The translations under genes and the position numbers were made by a program. The notes below the pieces were generated by a model. The model saw only the letters and a program-made list of their open reading frames with translations, was not told the DNA's origin and made no database searches. Source: RPQJ01 sp044226195 (lineage in GTDB: Bacteria > Pseudomonadota > Gammaproteobacteria > Steroidobacterales > Steroidobacteraceae). Taken from it: a stretch of DNA of 64,000 nt. The DNA lies in the NCBI GenBank assembly GCA_044226195.1, contig JBGAHO010000016.1, positions 1-64,000 of the forward strand, written 5' to 3'. Each line of letters starts with the position of its first letter. Positions within the stretch are counted from its first letter, which is position 1. Below, piece after piece: positions 62,638 to 64,000 of the stretch.

Positions 62638-63268
62638 GGAAAGCCTCGGCGTAGCCACTCGGCGCGCGGCATTCGACGCCGCGCAGACGCATCATGGCCA
62701 GGAAAGTGTCGCGCGTGAACCAGTCGCGACCGGCCTGGGTGGGGAACGATTTCAGCAGCACGTCGGCCTTCGTCGCTGCCTGGCGCGCCGTCAGCGGGAC
62801 GTAGACGTTCGGCTGGCCGAGCCCGCCGTCCCATTTCGGCGTCTCGAATTCGAGCACGAGGTGGTCGCGGAACGTGTTCCAGACCATCTCGTTCACGATG
62901 CGGTGATCCTGGTGCCGGTCGTCACGCTCGTGACAGAAGAGGACGTCCGGCGCCGGGCGTCGCTTGAGCAGCTCGAACCAGTCCTTGATCGCGGCGTACT
63001 GCGCCGGGAACCGCCCGTCCGCGAAGCCACCATGCAGCACCTCGCCGCGCGCGGCCGGACGGACGATCCTCTGCATCGCGCGTTCGGCCTCGCGTCGCCG
63101 CTCCGCGCTGCCGCTCAGCAGCGCGTAGTCGACGACGAGACCGCCACGGCGCGACTGCAGCACCTGCAAGGCCCCGCCGCAGCCGATCTCCACGTCGTCG
63201 CAATGCGCGCCGACGCACAGCACGCGCAGCGGCCGACGGGAGGGACGATCGAGCAGCAGGTTCAGCAT
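62609..63268 (-). CDS. PIG-L/LmbE-family deacetylase
   Basis: The 219-residue zinc-dependent N-deacetylase has the metal motif VGAHCDDVEIGCGG (residues 19-32; the usual AHPDD is AHCDD here) and the second ligand segment HERDDRHQDHRIVNE. Family members deacetylate GlcNAc-containing lipids, thiols or sugars. It lies 7 nt after the cytidylyltransferase gene and overlaps the aminotransferase, so all three are co-transcribed. The likely substrate is an N-acetyl sugar intermediate of the same pathway, which is inference. Confidence 0.87.
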   Translation of the reverse strand: MLNLLLDRPSRRPLRVLCVGAHCDDVEIGCGGALQVLQSRRGGLVVDYALLSGSAERRREAERAMQRIVRPAARGEVLHGGFADGRFPAQYAAIKDWFELLKRRPAPDVLFCHERDDRHQDHRIVNEMVWNTFRDHLVLEFETPKWDGGLGQPNVYVPLTARQAATKADVLLKSFPTQAGRDWFTRDTFLAMMRLRGVECRAPSGYAEAFHGRKLQFDP

Positions 63269-63275
63269 GTTGCCC

Positions 63276-64000
63276 TCAGTCGTGCTTGCGGGCCGGATGG
63301 CGGGCCCACACCATCCAAGGACAATCGCCGCGTGCTTCCATGCGATCGAAGGCGATCTTGTCCTTGAACGTGTCCATGCACTGCCAGAAGCCGCCCCAGC
63401 GCGTCGCGACCAGCTTGCGCTGCTCGATCAGCCGGGCGAAGGGCTTTTCCACCAGTTCCTCGCCCTCGTTGATGTAGTCGAAGACCTGCGGCCGCAGCAC
63501 GAAGTAGCCGCCGTTGATCCACAGTTCCTGCTCCGGCATGACGCCCATGCGCGTGACGTAGCCGTCGGCACCCGTCTGCACGGCGTGGAAGCTCTGCGCA
63601 TTGCGCACGGCGGCGAAGCTCGCGATCACGTCGCGGGACCGGAAGTCGGCGATGTGCTGGTCGAGCGCGAGGTCCGACAGGCCGTCCGCGTAGTTCGCGA
63701 GGAACATCTCCTCGTCCTGCACGTACTTGCGCACCCGGAGCAGTCGCTGGCCGATGTTGCTGTGCAGCCCCGTGTCGACGAACGTGATCTTCCAGTCGGA
63801 GAGGTCGCGCGAATGCAGTTCGACGCGGTGATCGCTGCCGTGGAAGGTGAAGTCGTTGGTCATCGCCTCCTCGTAGCGCAGGAAGTAGTCCCGCACGAGG
63901 TCGCCGCGATAGCCGAGGCAGAGCACGAACTCCTTGTGGCCGTAGTGCGCGTAGTAGCGCATCAGGTGCCAGAGGATGGGCCGGTGGCCGATGGGCACCA
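63276..64000 (-). CDS. Glucose-1-phosphate cytidylyltransferase (5' part beyond the window)
   Basis: The frame runs to the right edge, so about 25 N-terminal residues (the GGxGTR nucleotide motif) are outside. Visible are PILWHLMRYYAHYGHKEFVL, LCLGYRGDLVRDYFL, a FLANYADGLSDL-type Asp motif, NGGYFVLRPQVFDYINEGEE and TRWGGFWQCMDTFKDK, all close to RfbF/DdhA-type CDP-glucose pyrophosphorylases. The enzyme makes CDP-glucose, the precursor of 3,6-dideoxyhexoses and branched sugars of lipopolysaccharide. It heads at least a three-gene operon with the PIG-L and aminotransferase genes. Confidence 0.9.
   Translation of the reverse strand, partial: VPIGHRPILWHLMRYYAHYGHKEFVLCLGYRGDLVRDYFLRYEEAMTNDFTFHGSDHRVELHSRDLSDWKITFVDTGLHSNIGQRLLRVRKYVQDEEMFLANYADGLSDLALDQHIADFRSRDVIASFAAVRNAQSFHAVQTGADGYVTRMGVMPEQELWINGGYFVLRPQVFDYINEGEELVEKPFARLIEQRKLVATRWGGFWQCMDTFKDKIAFDRMEARGDCPWMVWARHPARKHD

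Overview
This window is a high-GC chromosomal segment of a Gram-negative bacterium, most likely a gammaproteobacterium. The evidence is the outer-membrane assembly and lipid A genes, the order rpsB-tsf-pyrH-frr-uppS-cdsA-dxr-rseP-bamA-skp-lpxD-fabZ diverging from map-glnD-dapC-dapD, the tsaB/yoaA pair, typA, dsbB and a glrK-qseG-glrR operon. The phasin gene suggests polyhydroxyalkanoate storage. The genus cannot be fixed from sequence reading alone; environmental lineages near Xanthomonadales, Nevskiales or Steroidobacterales are plausible. No rRNA, tRNA, CRISPR array, prophage or intact insertion sequence was seen.

Layout. Positions 1-12,000, all on the minus strand, hold a core block running from ribosomal protein S2 through EF-Ts, UMP kinase, ribosome recycling factor, undecaprenyl-PP synthase, CdsA, Dxr, RseP, BamA, Skp and LpxD to FabZ; lpxA lies just beyond the left edge. 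Positions 12,100-17,850 (plus strand) hold map, glnD, dapC and dapD, and dapE follows at 22.5 kb. Positions 17,860-28,740 form a phosphate-starvation island: pstSCAB-phoU, a second phoU coupled to dsbB, a coiled-coil porin, and phoBR. Three Pho boxes with the same geometry lie ahead of pstS, the porin and phoB. Positions 28,700-34,700 carry tsaB, a YoaA/DinG helicase, a DUF11-type exported protein, a phasin and GTP-dependent pckG, closed by a 22-bp-arm palindrome. Positions 34,700-44,500 carry a cyclase-FHA protein, an overlapping operon (N-formylglutamate amidohydrolase-like, YbdK-like ligase, dusA), a PAS/GAF GGDEF-EAL protein and typA.

Positions 44,600-64,000 are more accessory: two lipoproteins (one PKD plus HEFQH metalloprotease-like), galE, an orphan protein, srkA, the GlrK-QseG-GlrR system, another lipoprotein, an LhgO-like oxidase and a giant lipoprotein. 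The giant lipoprotein carries 13 Ig-like repeats followed by a frameshifted DUF4038/apiosidase-like domain. At the right edge lies the start of a surface-sugar locus: a TTG-started putative Fe(II)/2OG oxygenase, a GSA-aminomutase-like aminotransferase, a PIG-L deacetylase and a glucose-1-phosphate cytidylyltransferase cut by the window edge.

The most unusual observations are four. GlrR has lost the GAFTGA loop, the Walker B acidic pair and one arginine finger, so it probably no longer works as a sigma-54 activator. The Ig-repeat glycosidase lipoprotein is broken by a frameshift in a GC repeat. The three Pho boxes imply that the porin belongs to the Pho regulon. The right-edge sugar locus combines enzymes in a way I do not recognise as a known pathway.
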